From: Clostridiaceae bacterium
GTDB taxonomy: Bacteria; Bacillota; Clostridia; Oscillospirales; Acutalibacteraceae
Direction: 5' to 3'
Assembly (NCBI GenBank): GCA_016292455.1
Contig: JAEDIL010000108.1
Coordinates: 1-5,171, forward strand
Length of the DNA: 5,171 bases
Shown: piece by piece, positions 5,072-5,171 of the stretch
How the letters are laid out: each line of letters opens with the position of its first letter
Position numbering within the stretch: the stretch's first letter is position 1
Program-made: the position numbers and the translations under genes
Notes under the pieces: generated by a model
Databases searched by the model: none
What the model was told of the DNA's origin: nothing
Seen by the model: only the letters and a program-made list of their open reading frames with translations

Positions 5072-5102
5072 GGGCCGCCTTAGTGCGAACAGCCCCTTTT
5101 TT
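5072..5102 (+). terminator. Possible second plus-strand terminator
   Basis: GGGC-CGC (5072-5078) can pair with GCG (5085-5087) and, after a 4-base bulge AACA, GCCC (5092-5095); six T follow (5097-5102). It is weaker than the hairpin 11 bases upstream and would act as its backup. A 7-base direct repeat CTTAGTG (5066-5072 and 5079-5085) overlaps it. Confidence 0.4.
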
Positions 5103-5171
5103 GTTATTTTAAATGCTTCATTTTACTTTTTCGTTGTCACAGTCTTTGCCGTACTCCATAGAGAATAATAT
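5103..5171. other. A/T-rich right edge with no identified gene
   Basis: No feature can be supported here. On the minus strand an open frame enters from the right edge and ends with ...EYGKDCDNEKVK and a TGA (5115-5113), so the last residues of a gene lying mostly outside the window are possible. About 18 codons are not enough to claim one. Confidence 0.3.

Noticed and set aside
5066..5085. 7-base direct repeat CTTAGTG as a target-site duplication or array
   Set aside because: Both copies lie on the same side of the element with only six bases between them; too short and too few for an array or a duplication flanking the insertion.
4983..5168. 61-codon plus-strand frame near the right edge
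   Set aside because: It runs through two terminator hairpins, has low-complexity Phe-rich content and no ribosome binding site.

Overview
The window looks like chromosome of a strictly anaerobic, low-to-moderate GC Gram-positive bacterium, most likely a gut Clostridia (Oscillospiraceae/Ruminococcaceae-like). The reasons are a pyruvate:ferredoxin oxidoreductase gene, strong AGGAGG-type ribosome binding sites, A/T-rich sigma-A-type promoters with 17-bp spacers, a Gram-positive-type NagB, and the remains of an IS1182-family insertion sequence. This placement is inference; no taxonomic marker gene is present.

Layout. Positions 1-1297 (minus strand) hold the first 432 residues of pyruvate:ferredoxin (flavodoxin) oxidoreductase, cut by the window's left edge. 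Its leader (1298-1494) carries a promoter, a perfect TTGAT-N4-ATCAA palindrome of the FNR type, and a second perfect palindrome upstream of the promoter. Positions 1495-2280 (minus) encode a PHP-superfamily phosphatase of the histidinol-phosphatase type, best started at a GTG. The 2281-2417 gap holds two back-to-back promoters, one for the PHP gene and one for nagB. nagB (2418-3140, plus) is followed after 9 bases by a gene for a leaderless protein with three fibronectin-III-like domains (3150-4025), so the two are very probably one operon. A near-consensus promoter at 4070-4098 then drives a 92-residue secreted protein of unknown function (4138-4416).

The right end (about 4420-5171) is a degraded mobile-element region. 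It holds hairpins, an internally deleted and frameshifted IS1182-type transposase on the minus strand (4479-4959) with its own recognisable promoter, and two plus-strand terminator-like hairpins with no intact gene before them.

How the genes fit together: PFOR makes acetyl-CoA and reduced ferredoxin from pyruvate, and NagB feeds amino-sugar carbon into glycolysis as fructose-6-phosphate, so both belong to fermentative sugar catabolism. No shared pathway links the PHP phosphatase, the FN3-like protein and the small secreted protein. I found no CRISPR array, tRNA, rRNA or recognisable defence system. The parts least explained by known families are the cytoplasmic FN3-like partner of NagB, the small secreted acidic/aromatic protein, and the palindromes in front of PFOR.
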